Below are positions 16,796 through 25,699 of a stretch of 64,000 bases of DNA, piece by piece (within the stretch, counting starts at the first letter, position 1; each line of letters starts with the position of its first letter). The DNA comes from Streptomyces resistomycificus (GTDB lineage Bacteria; Actinomycetota; Actinomycetes; Streptomycetales; Streptomycetaceae). The notes beneath the pieces were generated by a model. It saw nothing but the letters and a program-made list of their open reading frames with translations, was not told the origin of the DNA and made no database searches. The stretch is from the NCBI RefSeq assembly GCF_001514265.1, contig NZ_KQ948989.1:558001-622000 (forward strand), read 5' to 3'. A program made the position numbers and the translations under genes.

Positions 16796-16801
16796 GCGCG
16801 C

Positions 16802-17542
16802 TCAGCTCCAGGTCACGGCGGACCTCTCCCGCCACAGCTCGGCGACCGAGGCGTTCCCGGTGACGGCCGGGAACGGCACCCTGTTCCACAGCGACAGGTA
16901 CAACTCCGCGGCGGGCCCGGCCACTTCGCAGTCGGCCTCCCCGCCGTCACCCCGCACGGCCGCCGGCGGCTCCTGCGACAGCCGTACGGTCCACACCGCA
17001 CCGTCCGTGTCCGTGGCCCGCACCCGCAGCACCCGGGGCGCGTCGGTGCGCACGCCGCTCTTGTCCCGGGCGTGGAAGCCCAGCAGCAACTCTTCGATCC
17101 CGTCCACCGCGAAGCCGGCGGCGATCTCGGTCGGGGCGCCGCCCCTGGCCGACTGCGCGTCGACCCGGTGCACGGTGGTCTCGTGCGCCTGTCGCCTCGC
17201 CCAGAACGCCAGCGCGGAGGGCGCTGGCAGGAAGTGCCAGCACTCGATGTCGGGGGCGGCGGAGCGCAGCGTGTCGACGAGCCGGGCGTGGCCCTCCCGG
17301 AACCAGGCCAGCAGCTCGGTGCCGTCGAGGTCGGGCAGCCCACCGTCGGGGTGGTAGGAGGTGTGCCCCGCGGCGACGAACGCCGTCGCCCAGCGATGCA
17401 CCATTCCCGTGTGCCGCAACAGGTCCGCCACCTGCCAGTCGGGGCAGGTCGGCACCTTGGCGCCGGTGCCGGCCTCCTCGGCGGCCGCGGCCAGCAGGCG
17501 GCCCTCGCGGTCAAGGGTCGATACGAACTCGGCAGTCTCCAT
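16802..17542 (-). CDS. Maleylpyruvate isomerase N-terminal domain (mycothiol-dependent) family protein
   Basis: 246 aa from ATG 17542; a Met 33 bp upstream is an alternative start. VPTCPDWQVADLLRHTG followed by MVHRWATAF is the DinB-like metal-binding helical domain of mycothiol-dependent maleylpyruvate isomerases. The HETTVHRVDAQ stretch supplies further metal ligands. The C-terminal half is the SCP2-like domain common in actinobacterial members. The enzymes use mycothiol as the actinobacterial counterpart of glutathione. The substrate here is not known, and most genomic copies are detoxification paralogues. Confidence 0.87.
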   Translation of the reverse strand: METAEFVSTLDREGRLLAAAAEEAGTGAKVPTCPDWQVADLLRHTGMVHRWATAFVAAGHTSYHPDGGLPDLDGTELLAWFREGHARLVDTLRSAAPDIECWHFLPAPSALAFWARRQAHETTVHRVDAQSARGGAPTEIAAGFAVDGIEELLLGFHARDKSGVRTDAPRVLRVRATDTDGAVWTVRLSQEPPAAVRGDGGEADCEVAGPAAELYLSLWNRVPFPAVTGNASVAELWRERSAVTWS

Positions 17543-17608
17543 GAGGGCGAGTGTGCCGGATGGAGTGTGGTCCAAGGGAAGGCATTTTCACGAGGGCATC
17601 GGGCGTTT

Positions 17609-18877
17609 TCATGAGGCCCTCGCTGTCCGGCGGATGGCGAACCCGATCGCGGCGGCGATCGCGGCCAGTAGCGCCACGCTGGTGAGGGCCAATGGGAGGG
17701 AGAACCAGTCGGCCATGAAGCCGATGGCGGGCGGTCCGAGGAGCATGCCGCCGTAGCCGAGGGTGGAGGCGGTGGCGACGCCGGTGGGGCCGGCCAGGGC
17801 TCCGGCGCGTTCCACGGCGACCGGGAAGAGGTTCGCGAGGCCGAGCCCGGCGACGGCGAAGCCCAGCAGCGCCATCCAGACCTCAGGAGCGAGGGAGCCG
17901 AGCAGCATGCCCGCCGCAGCGATGGCGCCGCCCACGACCACGGTCGGGGTCTGGCCGAGGCGTTGCAGGAGCGTGCTGCCGGTGAGCCGGCCGACGGTCA
18001 TCGCCAGCGCGAAGCAGGAGTAGCCCGCGGCCGCGACGGCGGGAGAGGCGTCGAGGTCCTGCTGCAGGTGCAGGGCGCCCCAGTCGGCCAGGGCGCCCTC
18101 GCCGTACGCCGTGCACAGGGCGATCAGGCCGAACACCGCGACCAGCCGGCGGGTCCGGGCGTCGGGGCGGACCGCGGGGCGACGCTTCCTCTGCTCCGGC
18201 TGCGGCACGTGCTGTTGGTTCTCTGCCTGTGCCGGTACCTGCGCCCGAGGCTGTGCCTGCTCCCCCTCTGCCGCCGTCGGCGGCGTGATGCGCAGCAGTG
18301 TGGGTCCGGCGACGGCCGTCACCAGCAGGCCGACGAGCGTCAGGCCGAACAGGTGCCGGGTGGGGGAGAGATGACCGGCGACCAGTCCGCCGAGGCCCGC
18401 GCCGATCATGCCGCCGAGGCTGAAGGCCGCGTGGAAGCCGGGCATGATCGGGCGCCGCAGGGCGGCCACCAGATCGACGGCGGCGCTGTTGAAGGCGACG
18501 TTGATGCCGCCGTAGGCGCTGCCGAAGACGAGCAGGACGGTACCCAGCGCCAGTGCCGAGTGTGTGAGCGGGGGCAGGGCGACGCTGAGGGAGAGGAGGA
18601 CGGCGCAGACGACGGTGACCTGATGGTTGCCGTAGCGGCGGCAGAGGCGACCGGTGAGGATCATCGTGACGACCGCGCCGGCGGAGACGCCGAGCAGGGC
18701 GAGGCCGAGGGTGCTGGCGGAGGCGCCGGTCTGGTCCTTGATGGCGGGGATGCGGACGACCCATCCGGCGAAGATGAAACCGTCGAGGGCGAAGAAGGCG
18801 GTGAGGACGACGCGGAGCCGGGTGAGTGTGTCGCCCGGCACGACGTTGTGCGAACGGGCTTTGTTTATTAGCGGCAC
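17609..18877 (-). CDS. MFS transporter (YbjJ/FucP-like)
   Basis: 422 aa from GTG 18877; GTG 18841 is an alternative start closer to the first helix. Twelve hydrophobic segments are seen in two groups of six. They are separated by a charged Gln/Pro/Arg-rich loop (ENQQHVPQPEQRKRRPAVRP) of about 45 residues. A GRLCRRYG motif lies between helices 2 and 3. The family moves sugars or exports small molecules; the substrate cannot be named. The leader just upstream is AT-rich with TTTGT/ACAAA half-sites around 18861-18880, so the far-upstream start may overlap the promoter. Confidence 0.87.
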   Translation of the reverse strand: MPLINKARSHNVVPGDTLTRLRVVLTAFFALDGFIFAGWVVRIPAIKDQTGASASTLGLALLGVSAGAVVTMILTGRLCRRYGNHQVTVVCAVLLSLSVALPPLTHSALALGTVLLVFGSAYGGINVAFNSAAVDLVAALRRPIMPGFHAAFSLGGMIGAGLGGLVAGHLSPTRHLFGLTLVGLLVTAVAGPTLLRITPPTAAEGEQAQPRAQVPAQAENQQHVPQPEQRKRRPAVRPDARTRRLVAVFGLIALCTAYGEGALADWGALHLQQDLDASPAVAAAGYSCFALAMTVGRLTGSTLLQRLGQTPTVVVGGAIAAAGMLLGSLAPEVWMALLGFAVAGLGLANLFPVAVERAGALAGPTGVATASTLGYGGMLLGPPAIGFMADWFSLPLALTSVALLAAIAAAIGFAIRRTARAS

Positions 18878-18993
18878 AAAATCAGGCTAGGTGGGGGGCG
18901 GCGGCCGGGGCAAGGGCGTATGGCGTGGGGGCGACGTGGCACCGGCCGGGTCGCGGCGACGAGGGGCGGCGCTCGGCGCGACCGGGAGCCGCG

Positions 18994-19217
18994 ACCGCGC
19001 CGGGAGCGGCGAACGGCAGGGAGTTCCCGGGCCGGGAGTGGTGAACGGTCGGACGTTCCCGGGCCGGGAGTGGTGAACGGTCGGGGGTCCCCGGGCCGGG
19101 AGTGGTGAACGGTCGGAAGTTCCCGGGCCGGGAGTGGTGAACGGTCGGACGTTCCCGGGTCGGGAGTGGCGAACGGTCGGGGGTCCCCGGGCCGGGGGTG
19201 GCCAACGGTCGGGAGTC
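18994..19217. repeat. 32-bp tandem repeat array (6 good copies plus 1 degenerate)
   Basis: Unit starts fall at 19026, 19058, 19090, 19122, 19154 and 19186, exactly 32 bp apart, with a degenerate copy at 18994. The unit begins CCCGGGCCGGGAGTGGTGAA and ends in a variable tetramer (such as ACGTT, GGGTC, GAAGTT). Each junction contains TCCCGG-G-CCGGGA, a 13-bp hairpin. Because 32 is not a multiple of 3, the array is open in several frames, but it is not coding-like. It fills the gap between the MFS gene and the promoter of the secreted protein at 19478. Confidence 0.92.
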
Positions 19218-19477
19218 CGCGGGGTGTCGGCCTGTGCGGCGAGCCGTGAGAGCTGATACGCGCCAATATCATCTGTCCGCACCAGGCGGACCGGCAGCGG
19301 CGCCCACCCTCCGCCGACCCCCACGCGCACCTCCGCCACGTGCGCAAACGTGAGCCTCACGGATTCTCCACGAGTCCATCACGTGACCTTCACGCCCTGC
19401 GCACTTTCGGCCGCGCGGCCGGGCGGACGCCCCTCGCGGGGCAGACGCTGCGTTCCCGCGTGCCTAGCCTCCCGGCC
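19218..19477. other. Leader/promoter region of the secreted protein gene
   Basis: 260 bp without a convincing gene. An AT-richer patch at about 19248-19275 (TGATACGCGCCAATATCATC) is a possible promoter or operator; GATA/TATC half-sites flank CGCGCCAA. Nothing else was recognised. Confidence 0.35.
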
Positions 19478-20005
19478 ATGCGATCACCACTGATGAGACG
19501 CCTAGGCCTCGGTGCCGTCCTCGCCCTCGTCCTCGCCGTGTTCGGGCTGGCCCCCAGCGCGAGCGCGGCCGATCCGGCGCCGGCCGAGCTCACGTTCGCC
19601 ACCGACAGCGCCACCACCACGCCCGGCGGCACGGTGAACCTGTCGATGACGATCACCAACAACAAGACCTACGACATCTGGTTCGTGTACCAGACGATCG
19701 AGCCGACGTGGCTGACCACCCAGCGCCCCGACCTGAAGTACGGCTTCACCGGTTGCAGCCTGGCCACGGCCGCCGGCGCCACCCCCTGCTCCGGGACCGG
19801 CCCCGCCAACCTCGGTGCCAACTACGGCGCCACCGTCCCGCCCGGTCAGAGCCGCACGGTCACGCTGACGCTGGACATCGCCGCGGACTCCGGCTGTAAC
19901 GGCAACATCGGCTTCTACTCGTACTTCTACGCCGAGTTCAGCGACACCACGAGCGTCAGCGGCGGTCCGGTCTACACGCCCCAGACCCGCGTGCTCTGCG
20001 CCTGA
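19478..20005 (+). CDS. Secreted beta-rich protein of unknown function
   Basis: 175 aa from ATG 19478; ATG 19493 is an alternative. The signal peptide has a basic start, a hydrophobic core (LGAVLALVLAVFGLA) and likely cleavage after SASA, giving a mature protein of about 146 residues. The mature part alternates short beta strands (AELTFATDSATTTPGGTVNL, then SMTITNNKTYDIWFVYQTIE) like an immunoglobulin-like or DUF11-type domain. It has four Cys (GCSLAT, TPCSGT, SGCNGN, RVLCA) that could form two disulfides. It looks like a small extracellular adhesin or binding protein; no enzyme motif is seen. A tandem pair of hairpin terminators follows. Confidence 0.8.
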   Translation: MRSPLMRRLGLGAVLALVLAVFGLAPSASAADPAPAELTFATDSATTTPGGTVNLSMTITNNKTYDIWFVYQTIEPTWLTTQRPDLKYGFTGCSLATAAGATPCSGTGPANLGANYGATVPPGQSRTVTLTLDIAADSGCNGNIGFYSYFYAEFSDTTSVSGGPVYTPQTRVLCA

Positions 20006-20073
20006 CGGCTTCGCCCGGAGCGCGGCGACCGTGACGCGGTTGACCTGAAACGCTCTGCGAGCAGGGCGGCCGT

Positions 20074-20089
20074 CGTGGTCTGGACCACT
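20074..20089. promoter_or_regulatory. DasR-responsive-element-like site (dre)
   Basis: CGTGGTCTGGACCACT matches 13 of 16 positions of the dre consensus ACTGGTCTAGACCACT, bound by the GntR-family GlcNAc regulator DasR in Streptomyces. It lies between the secreted protein gene and the exopolysaccharide cluster. Two terminators separate it from 20416, so direct control of that gene is uncertain. The motif could also simply be a small hairpin (GTGGTC-TG-GACCAC). Confidence 0.4.
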
Positions 20090-20099
20090 GGCACTCCGG

Positions 20100-20160
20100 C
20101 CGGCGGACCCACGGGTCCGCCGGTGCGCCGAGCAGGGCCCGGACCAGCAGGCCGGGCCCT
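20100..20160 (+). terminator. Tandem hairpin terminators
   Basis: Two hairpins follow each other. The first pairs 20100-20110 with 20113-20123 (11 bp). The second pairs 20134-20142 with 20152-20160 (9 bp) and is followed by CTTGG. They probably end transcription of the secreted protein gene and insulate the cluster downstream. Confidence 0.75.
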
Positions 20161-20247
20161 CTTGGTCATCGGGGCCCGCCTGTCCCGTAGGCGGGGAAAT
20201 GCTCGATTCCCTTCCGCGACAGCCCTGTTGGACACCTGCGCTTTTCC

Positions 20248-20267
20248 GTCATGTTTCGCAACATGAC
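20248..20267. promoter_or_regulatory. Operator-like palindrome upstream of the exopolysaccharide cluster
   Basis: GTCATGTT-TCGC-AACATGAC is a perfect 8-bp inverted repeat with a 4-base spacer, in an AT-richer part of the 410-bp leader (20006-20415), 149 bp before the first cluster gene. It could bind a dimeric regulator or fold as an mRNA hairpin. No riboswitch class was recognised in the remaining leader. Confidence 0.5.
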
Positions 20268-20415
20268 CACGAAAGCTACACACTGACACCACTATGTGAC
20301 GCGAACGGATGCGTGGACGACTGGCTTCTGAGGGGGACGCCGGCGTCGCGCAAGGGGGTGCGTCCGCTCCGCGCGGAGTCGTGCTCACCCCTGCCAGGGG
20401 AGGGAACTTCACCGC

Positions 20416-22545
20416 ATGAAGCGGACCATACGCACCACCGTGCTCACGGTGGGCGCGCTCATCGCCGCGCTGGGCCTGCCGGCCGGCACGGCCCACGCCG
20501 ACACCACACCCCGGATCGACCTACGGGTGCTGGTGGTGAGCGACGGCGGACCGTCGACCGACGCGATCGCCGCCGAACTGGCCGCGGCCGGCACGCCGTA
20601 CACCGAGATCGACCTCACGCAGGCCGGCCGGACAGTGATCGACGCCGGCTTCCTGGCGGACACCGTCGACGGGCGGCCCCGTGCCAGGTTCCAGGCCGTC
20701 GTGCTGCCCAACGACAACCCGTTCCCGGCCGGTTCCGCCGAGATGGCGGCGCTCGTGACCTATGAGCAGACGTACGACGTCCCCCAGGTCGACGCCTACA
20801 CCTACGCCCGACCGGAGGCCGGCCTGCAGTACCCGGTCTACGGCGGCTACTCCGGCAGCATCGACGGCGCGCAGGCGGAGGTGACCGCCGCCGGCAGGTC
20901 GGGCCCCTTCGGTTACCTCGACGGAGCCGTGCCGTTCGAGGACAACGACCCGGCCATCGGCGAGAGTTACGCCTACCTCTCGAAGCCGGTGGCAGGCGCC
21001 GACTTCACCTCCTACGTCGAGGCGGCGATCCCCGGTCAGCCGACGCGGGGCTCACTGGTGGGCGAGTACCGGCACGACGGGCGGCGCGAACTCGTCGTCA
21101 CCTTCGTCTACAACCAGTACCAGCAGCAGTTCCGGCTGCTGGCCCGGGGCATCGTGGAGTGGATGACCGGCGGGGTGCACCTGGGCGCCTCCCGGAACTA
21201 CTTCGCCGTGCACGTGGACGACGTGTTCGCCGCCGACGACCGCTGGAACAGCGCGCTCAACTGCACGCCCGGAGACGTCGACTGCACGGACCCGAACGCG
21301 ACACCCGACCCGATCCGGATGACCGCCGCCGACGTCGACCACGCCGTCTCCTGGCAGAACAACAAGGACTTCACCCTCGACTTCGCCTACAACGCCGCCG
21401 GCACCGTCGACCAGCGCCAGGACAACAACGGCGTCGACCAGCTCGCGGACCGGCTGATCGCGGAGCGCGGTGAGTTCCGCTGGATCAACCACACCTACTC
21501 GCACCCCTTCCTCGGCTGCGTGCAGGACACCAGCGTGGTGCCCTGGAAGTGCGCGACCAACGCCGACGGCAGCACCCGGTGGGTCAGCCGCAACGAGATC
21601 TCGGACGAGATCGCCACCAACCGGGTCTGGGGCCAGAGCGCCGGACTGCCGCTGCACAACGACGAGTTGGTCACCGGTGAGCACTCCGGCATGAAGGTGC
21701 TGCCGCAGCAGCCCCAGGACAACCCCAACCTGGCGCTCGCCCTCGCCGACAACGGCATCGCCTGGCTCGGCTCCGACAACTCCCGTGAGCCCGCCCAGCG
21801 TCAGGTCGGCCCGGCCACGACCGTGCCCCGCTACCCGATGAACGTCTTCTACAACGCGGGCCGGGCCGCCGAACAGGTCGACGAGTACAACTGGATCTAC
21901 ACCAGCCGCGCCCAGGGCGGCAGCGGTATCTGCGAGGACAACCCGGCCACCACGACCTGTCTCGCCTCGCCGCTGGACACCACCACCGGCTACGAGAACC
22001 ACATCGTGCCGCTGGAGACCCGCATCGCCCTCGGGCACGTCCTGGCCAACGACCCGAAACCGCACTTCATCCACCAGTCGAACCTGGCCGAGGACCGTAT
22101 CGCCTACCCCGTGCTCGGCGGCGTCCTCGACGGCTACGAGGCGCTGTTCACCGAGGACACCCCGGTGGTGAACCTGCGGATGAAGGACATCGGGGCCGAA
22201 CTGCAGCGCAGAGCCGACTGGCGGACAGCCCTCGAGGCCGGCCAGGTCACCGCCTACCGCGTCGGCGACACTGTGACCGTCGAAGCGCCGGACGGACTGG
22301 CGGTCACCGCGACCCTGCCCACCGGCACCACGCTGGCCGGTGCCGCGTTCGGCGAGGCGTACGCGGGCGCGGTCTCCGGCTGGACCCCCTCGGCGGGCGC
22401 CCCGCTCACCCTCACGCTCCCAGACTCCCTCGCCGCGCCGGCCGTCACCGAGGCCGCCGCGCCCGCCCCGGTCACGAAGCCCGCCCCGGACACCCGGGTC
22501 CCCGCGGGCGTCACCGAGCGGGTCCCCCACACCGCGGACGACTGA
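20416..22545 (+). CDS. Secreted polysaccharide deacetylase, Agd3-like (carbohydrate esterase family 18 type)
   Basis: 709 aa with a signal peptide (cleavage near AHA, residue 28). The catalytic part shows HVDDVF at 266-271 and NHTYSH at 358-363, giving a DD metal-binding pair and an H-x3-H motif. This is the layout of NodB-like metal-dependent deacetylases and, with the surrounding AADDRWN and HPFLGC residues, of the large Agd3/CE18 group. Agd3 removes acetyl from GalNAc residues of fungal galactosaminogalactan. A beta-rich N-terminal domain (30-250) and a C-terminal beta-domain with an Ala/Pro tail flank the core. GGGGAGGGA precedes the ATG. It is the first gene of an eight-gene block. The CE18 assignment is from motif recognition, not a search. 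Confidence 0.75.
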   Translation: MKRTIRTTVLTVGALIAALGLPAGTAHADTTPRIDLRVLVVSDGGPSTDAIAAELAAAGTPYTEIDLTQAGRTVIDAGFLADTVDGRPRARFQAVVLPNDNPFPAGSAEMAALVTYEQTYDVPQVDAYTYARPEAGLQYPVYGGYSGSIDGAQAEVTAAGRSGPFGYLDGAVPFEDNDPAIGESYAYLSKPVAGADFTSYVEAAIPGQPTRGSLVGEYRHDGRRELVVTFVYNQYQQQFRLLARGIVEWMTGGVHLGASRNYFAVHVDDVFAADDRWNSALNCTPGDVDCTDPNATPDPIRMTAADVDHAVSWQNNKDFTLDFAYNAAGTVDQRQDNNGVDQLADRLIAERGEFRWINHTYSHPFLGCVQDTSVVPWKCATNADGSTRWVSRNEISDEIATNRVWGQSAGLPLHNDELVTGEHSGMKVLPQQPQDNPNLALALADNGIAWLGSDNSREPAQRQVGPATTVPRYPMNVFYNAGRAAEQVDEYNWIYTSRAQGGSGICEDNPATTTCLASPLDTTTGYENHIVPLETRIALGHVLANDPKPHFIHQSNLAEDRIAYPVLGGVLDGYEALFTEDTPVVNLRMKDIGAELQRRADWRTALEAGQVTAYRVGDTVTVEAPDGLAVTATLPTGTTLAGAAFGEAYAGAVSGWTPSAGAPLTLTLPDSLAAPAVTEAAAPAPVTKPAPDTRVPAGVTERVPHTADD

Positions 22546-22701
22546 CCCGCGCCCACACCAGGGACCAGAGCGAGAACCCGCCCCGAGGACCGGCCGAGCA
22601 CGGTCCGGAGGCGGATGAAGGACCGATCCGCGGTCCCGGCCGCCCACCCGGCGGCCGGGACCGGCACGAACCACCCCACACCTCGGCCGTGGAGCACATC
22701 G

Positions 22702-24222
22702 ATGCCCGTACCCCACGGCGCGCGACGCACCGGAGCAACGCGCGTCACCCTGCTTACCGAAGGCACCTACCCACACAGTCACGGCGGCGTGAGCGTCTGG
22801 TGCGACCAGCTCGTCCAGGGCATGCCCGATGTCGACTTCGACGTCGTCGCCGTCACCGGCACCGGACGCGAGCCCGTGGTCTGGGATCTGCCGCCGCACG
22901 TCTCGCGCGTGCTGTCGGTTCCGATGTGGGGCGCCCCGCCGGAGGGCCGCGCGCCGCGCGGCCGGGCCCGCAACCAACTCACCGGCGCCTACGAGCAGTT
23001 CCTCACCGCCCTGCTCGACCCGCGGGCCGAGGACGGGTTCGCACCCGCCCTGTACGCGATGGCGCGGGCAGCGGCGGACGGGACGCTGAGCCCCTTCCTG
23101 CGCGCGGACCGGGCGATCACCGTCCTGACCGCGTTGTGGAACCGGCCCGGCCTCGCCGTGCGCGAGTCGGGGCCGACCCTGCACGACGCGCTCACCGCCA
23201 CCGCCCTGCTGGAGCACGCCCTGCGCCCGCTCGCCGCGCCACCGCCCGAAAGCGGGGTCGCGCACGCGGTCAGCGGTGGCGTCGCCGTGCTGCCCGGCCT
23301 CGCGGCCCTCCAACAGCACGGTGTTCCACTGCTGTTGACCGAGCACGGCGTCTACCTGCGCGAGCGCTATCTCGGCTACCGCACCGCGCCCTACCGCTGG
23401 CCGGTGAAGGCCGTCGTCCTCGGGTTCTTCCGGCTGCTGGCGCAGGAGACCTACCGCAAAGCCGCCCTGATCACCCCCGGCAACCGCTACAACCGGCTGT
23501 GGGAGGAGGAGGGTGGCGCCGACCCGGAGTCGATCCGTACGGTCTACAACGGCGTCGACCCGGCCGCGTTCCCGGCCGCCGGGCCCGAGCCGGAGGCGCC
23601 CACCCTCAGCTGGGCCGGACGCGTCGACCCCATCAAGGACCTCGAGACCCTGATCCGGGCCTTCGCCCTGGTCCGCCACCGCCACCCCGACGCCAGGCTG
23701 CGGTTGTTCGGCGGCACACCGCGGGGCGGGGAGGCCTACCGGGAGCGCTGCGAGGCACTGGCCGCCGAACTGGGCCACGCGGACGCCGTCACGTTCGAGG
23801 GACGCGTCGACGACATCAAGGACGCCTACGCGGCCGGCAACGTCGTGATGCTCTCCAGCATCAGTGAGGGCTTCCCGTTCACCCTGATCGAGGCCATGTC
23901 GTGCGGCCGGGCCACCGTCTCCACCGACGTGGGAGGCGTCCGCGAGGCCGTCGGTGACACCGGACTGGTGGTGCCGCCACGTGATCCGGCGGCGATGGCC
24001 GCGGCCGCGCTGGAGCTGCTGGCCGATCCGGGGCGGCGCCGGGCGATGGGCGAGGCGGCCCGGCTGCGCGTCATCGAGCAGTTCACGCTGCGCCAGACCA
24101 TTGACACGTTTCGCTCCATCTATCGGGAACTACCCACCCACAAAGGAAAGTTGGCGGTCATGCCCGCTCCGGTGGAGACGCCGGCCCCGGCGGTCAGCGG
24201 CTTCGGAAGCCTCGCCCTGTGA
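22702..24222 (+). CDS. pelF: PelF-like family 4 glycosyltransferase
   Basis: 506 aa from ATG 22702; in-frame Met 22615 is possible but lacks support. The N-terminus EGTYPHSHGGVSVWCDQLV is the PelF hallmark. Later GT4 features include PLLLTEHGVYLRERY, TVYNGVD, WAGRVDPIKDLETLI and the donor-site SSISEGFPFTLIEAMSCG (E-x7-E type). PelF is the cytosolic UDP-sugar-using transferase that builds Pel, a partly deacetylated GalNAc/GlcNAc polymer. No signal peptide or helix is seen. The stop overlaps the next gene's GTG by 4 bp, which implies coupled synthesis with the membrane protein, its probable partner. Confidence 0.85.
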   Translation: MPVPHGARRTGATRVTLLTEGTYPHSHGGVSVWCDQLVQGMPDVDFDVVAVTGTGREPVVWDLPPHVSRVLSVPMWGAPPEGRAPRGRARNQLTGAYEQFLTALLDPRAEDGFAPALYAMARAAADGTLSPFLRADRAITVLTALWNRPGLAVRESGPTLHDALTATALLEHALRPLAAPPPESGVAHAVSGGVAVLPGLAALQQHGVPLLLTEHGVYLRERYLGYRTAPYRWPVKAVVLGFFRLLAQETYRKAALITPGNRYNRLWEEEGGADPESIRTVYNGVDPAAFPAAGPEPEAPTLSWAGRVDPIKDLETLIRAFALVRHRHPDARLRLFGGTPRGGEAYRERCEALAAELGHADAVTFEGRVDDIKDAYAAGNVVMLSSISEGFPFTLIEAMSCGRATVSTDVGGVREAVGDTGLVVPPRDPAAMAAAALELLADPGRRRAMGEAARLRVIEQFTLRQTIDTFRSIYRELPTHKGKLAVMPAPVETPAPAVSGFGSLAL

Positions 24223-25637
24223 GCGGGCCGATATCCCTCGAACCCGGCGGCACCGAACAGGACACGCTGGCCATCCGGCTGGCCGACGTACGCCCGCCGC
24301 GCAGGCGCCGTCCACGCTGGGCCCTCGACGACGCCACGCTCGCCATCCGGCTGCCGAGGCGCGGCCCGGACGAGGAGGCGGTCAGCGAACTCGCCGCCGA
24401 ACTCGCCGACCGCGTCGGCCCCGCCGTCCACCCCTACGAGGTGGCCGCGCTGCTGGAGGCGGAAGGACTGTCCGCGTCCCTGATCAAGGAACGGTACGGT
24501 CACCCGAACCTGTTCTCCCTCGCCTCCGCGCTCTTCGAACGGGTGCCGCGGACCTTCCCCGAACCCGCGCCGGCGGCCGACCCCTGGCGTCCTGACACCG
24601 TGCGCTGTCTGCTGCGCGGCGTGCTGTTCGCCCTGCCGGGACTGGCCTACCTGCTCACCGCACCACTGTGGAACGCCGCCGGACACGCCCCCGCCCTGAT
24701 CGTGGCGGGGCTCGTCTCCTGGGCGTGGGGCCAGGCCCTCGGTCACCGTGCCCACCTGCGGATGGCCACCGGACGGCGCGAGGCCGGCCGTACCCTCCTG
24801 GCCGGGGCCCCGCTGGGGGCGGCGGTGGCCACCGCGGTCGCCGCGCTGCCCGCCGGCGGCGGCCCGGTGATCCTGGTGGCGGCCGCCCAGTCGGCATACC
24901 TCGCGGCCGCGGGCGTCCTGCTGGTACTGGCCCGCGAACGGCTGCTGCTGGCCGCGCTCAGCCCTCTGGTCGCGGGCGCGGCCGTCCTGCCGTGGTGGGA
25001 GCCTGGCTCCTTGCTGAGGGCCGGGCTGCCGCTGCTGGCGCTGCTCGCCACGCTCGCCGTCACCGGCCGGGTCCTGTGGAGTGCCCTAGCCGTCCCGGCC
25101 GTCGCCGCAGCCACCCGGCCCCGCCTGCTGTGGTCCCTGCCGTACGGCCTGTTCGGACTGGCCGCGGGTGTCCTGGTGCTGCTGGAGGGACGCGAGGAGC
25201 CCTACGCCGTGATCGTGCTGACGGTGAGCATGGGACCGGCGGAGTGGCTGCTGTACCGCTACCGCGGACTGTCCGTCGCCGCGCTGCGCGCCACCGCCAC
25301 ACCCGCCGGGTTCCTGCTGCGCTCGGCCGGCATCCTCGGCCTCTGCCTGCTCGTCTACGTCCTGCCGCTGCTGCCCGCCGCCCTGCTCACCGGCGCCGAA
25401 CCGGCCGCCCTGATGCTGCTCGCCGCCGCCCTGTGGACCGCGTTGCTGCTCCAGGCCTTCGGAGCGGCCTGGCCGTCGGCCGCCATCTGCCTCACGGCCG
25501 CGGGCGCCGCCGGTGCGGCCACGGTGTTCGACCTCCCACCGGGCGCCCTCGCCCTGCCGCTGTGCTGCGGCGCGGCCGCGCTGTGTCTGGCGGTCTGCGC
25601 GCTGTGGCTGCTGGGACGCCCCGCCCCACACGCCTGA
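24219..25637 (+). CDS. Polytopic membrane protein of the exopolysaccharide cluster (candidate PelG-role exporter)
   Basis: 472 aa from GTG overlapping the pelF-like stop. The first 130 residues are soluble, with a helical stretch HPYEVAALLEAEGLSASLIK and HPNLFSLASALFERVP. About 11-12 hydrophobic helices then fill 130-465. No catalytic motif is visible and I do not recognise the family by sequence. In Pel systems the transferase PelF works with PelG, a 12-helix MOP/Wzx-like membrane protein, so the gene order suggests the same job: moving the growing chain across the membrane. It may instead be a distinct assembly factor. Base composition matches the neighbours. Confidence 0.75.
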   Translation: MSGPISLEPGGTEQDTLAIRLADVRPPRRRRPRWALDDATLAIRLPRRGPDEEAVSELAAELADRVGPAVHPYEVAALLEAEGLSASLIKERYGHPNLFSLASALFERVPRTFPEPAPAADPWRPDTVRCLLRGVLFALPGLAYLLTAPLWNAAGHAPALIVAGLVSWAWGQALGHRAHLRMATGRREAGRTLLAGAPLGAAVATAVAALPAGGGPVILVAAAQSAYLAAAGVLLVLARERLLLAALSPLVAGAAVLPWWEPGSLLRAGLPLLALLATLAVTGRVLWSALAVPAVAAATRPRLLWSLPYGLFGLAAGVLVLLEGREEPYAVIVLTVSMGPAEWLLYRYRGLSVAALRATATPAGFLLRSAGILGLCLLVYVLPLLPAALLTGAEPAALMLLAAALWTALLLQAFGAAWPSAAICLTAAGAAGAATVFDLPPGALALPLCCGAAALCLAVCALWLLGRPAPHA

Positions 25638-25699
25638 CCCTGTCGCTCCCGCTCCCACCGCCCCACCTCCCCGTGCAACCAACCGGAAGGACACCGCAG

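Noticed and set aside
18868..19360. Minus-strand frames across the 32-bp repeat (for example PDRSPLPARE-like repeats)
   Set aside because: Several frames are open at once because the unit length is not a multiple of 3, and no ribosome-binding site or conserved domain is seen.
21052..23778. Long minus-strand open frame (908 codons) across the deacetylase and pelF-like genes
   Set aside because: It is antisense to two well-supported genes, has no family motifs and an amino-acid mix (Gly, Arg, Val, Gln) typical of GC-driven shadow frames.
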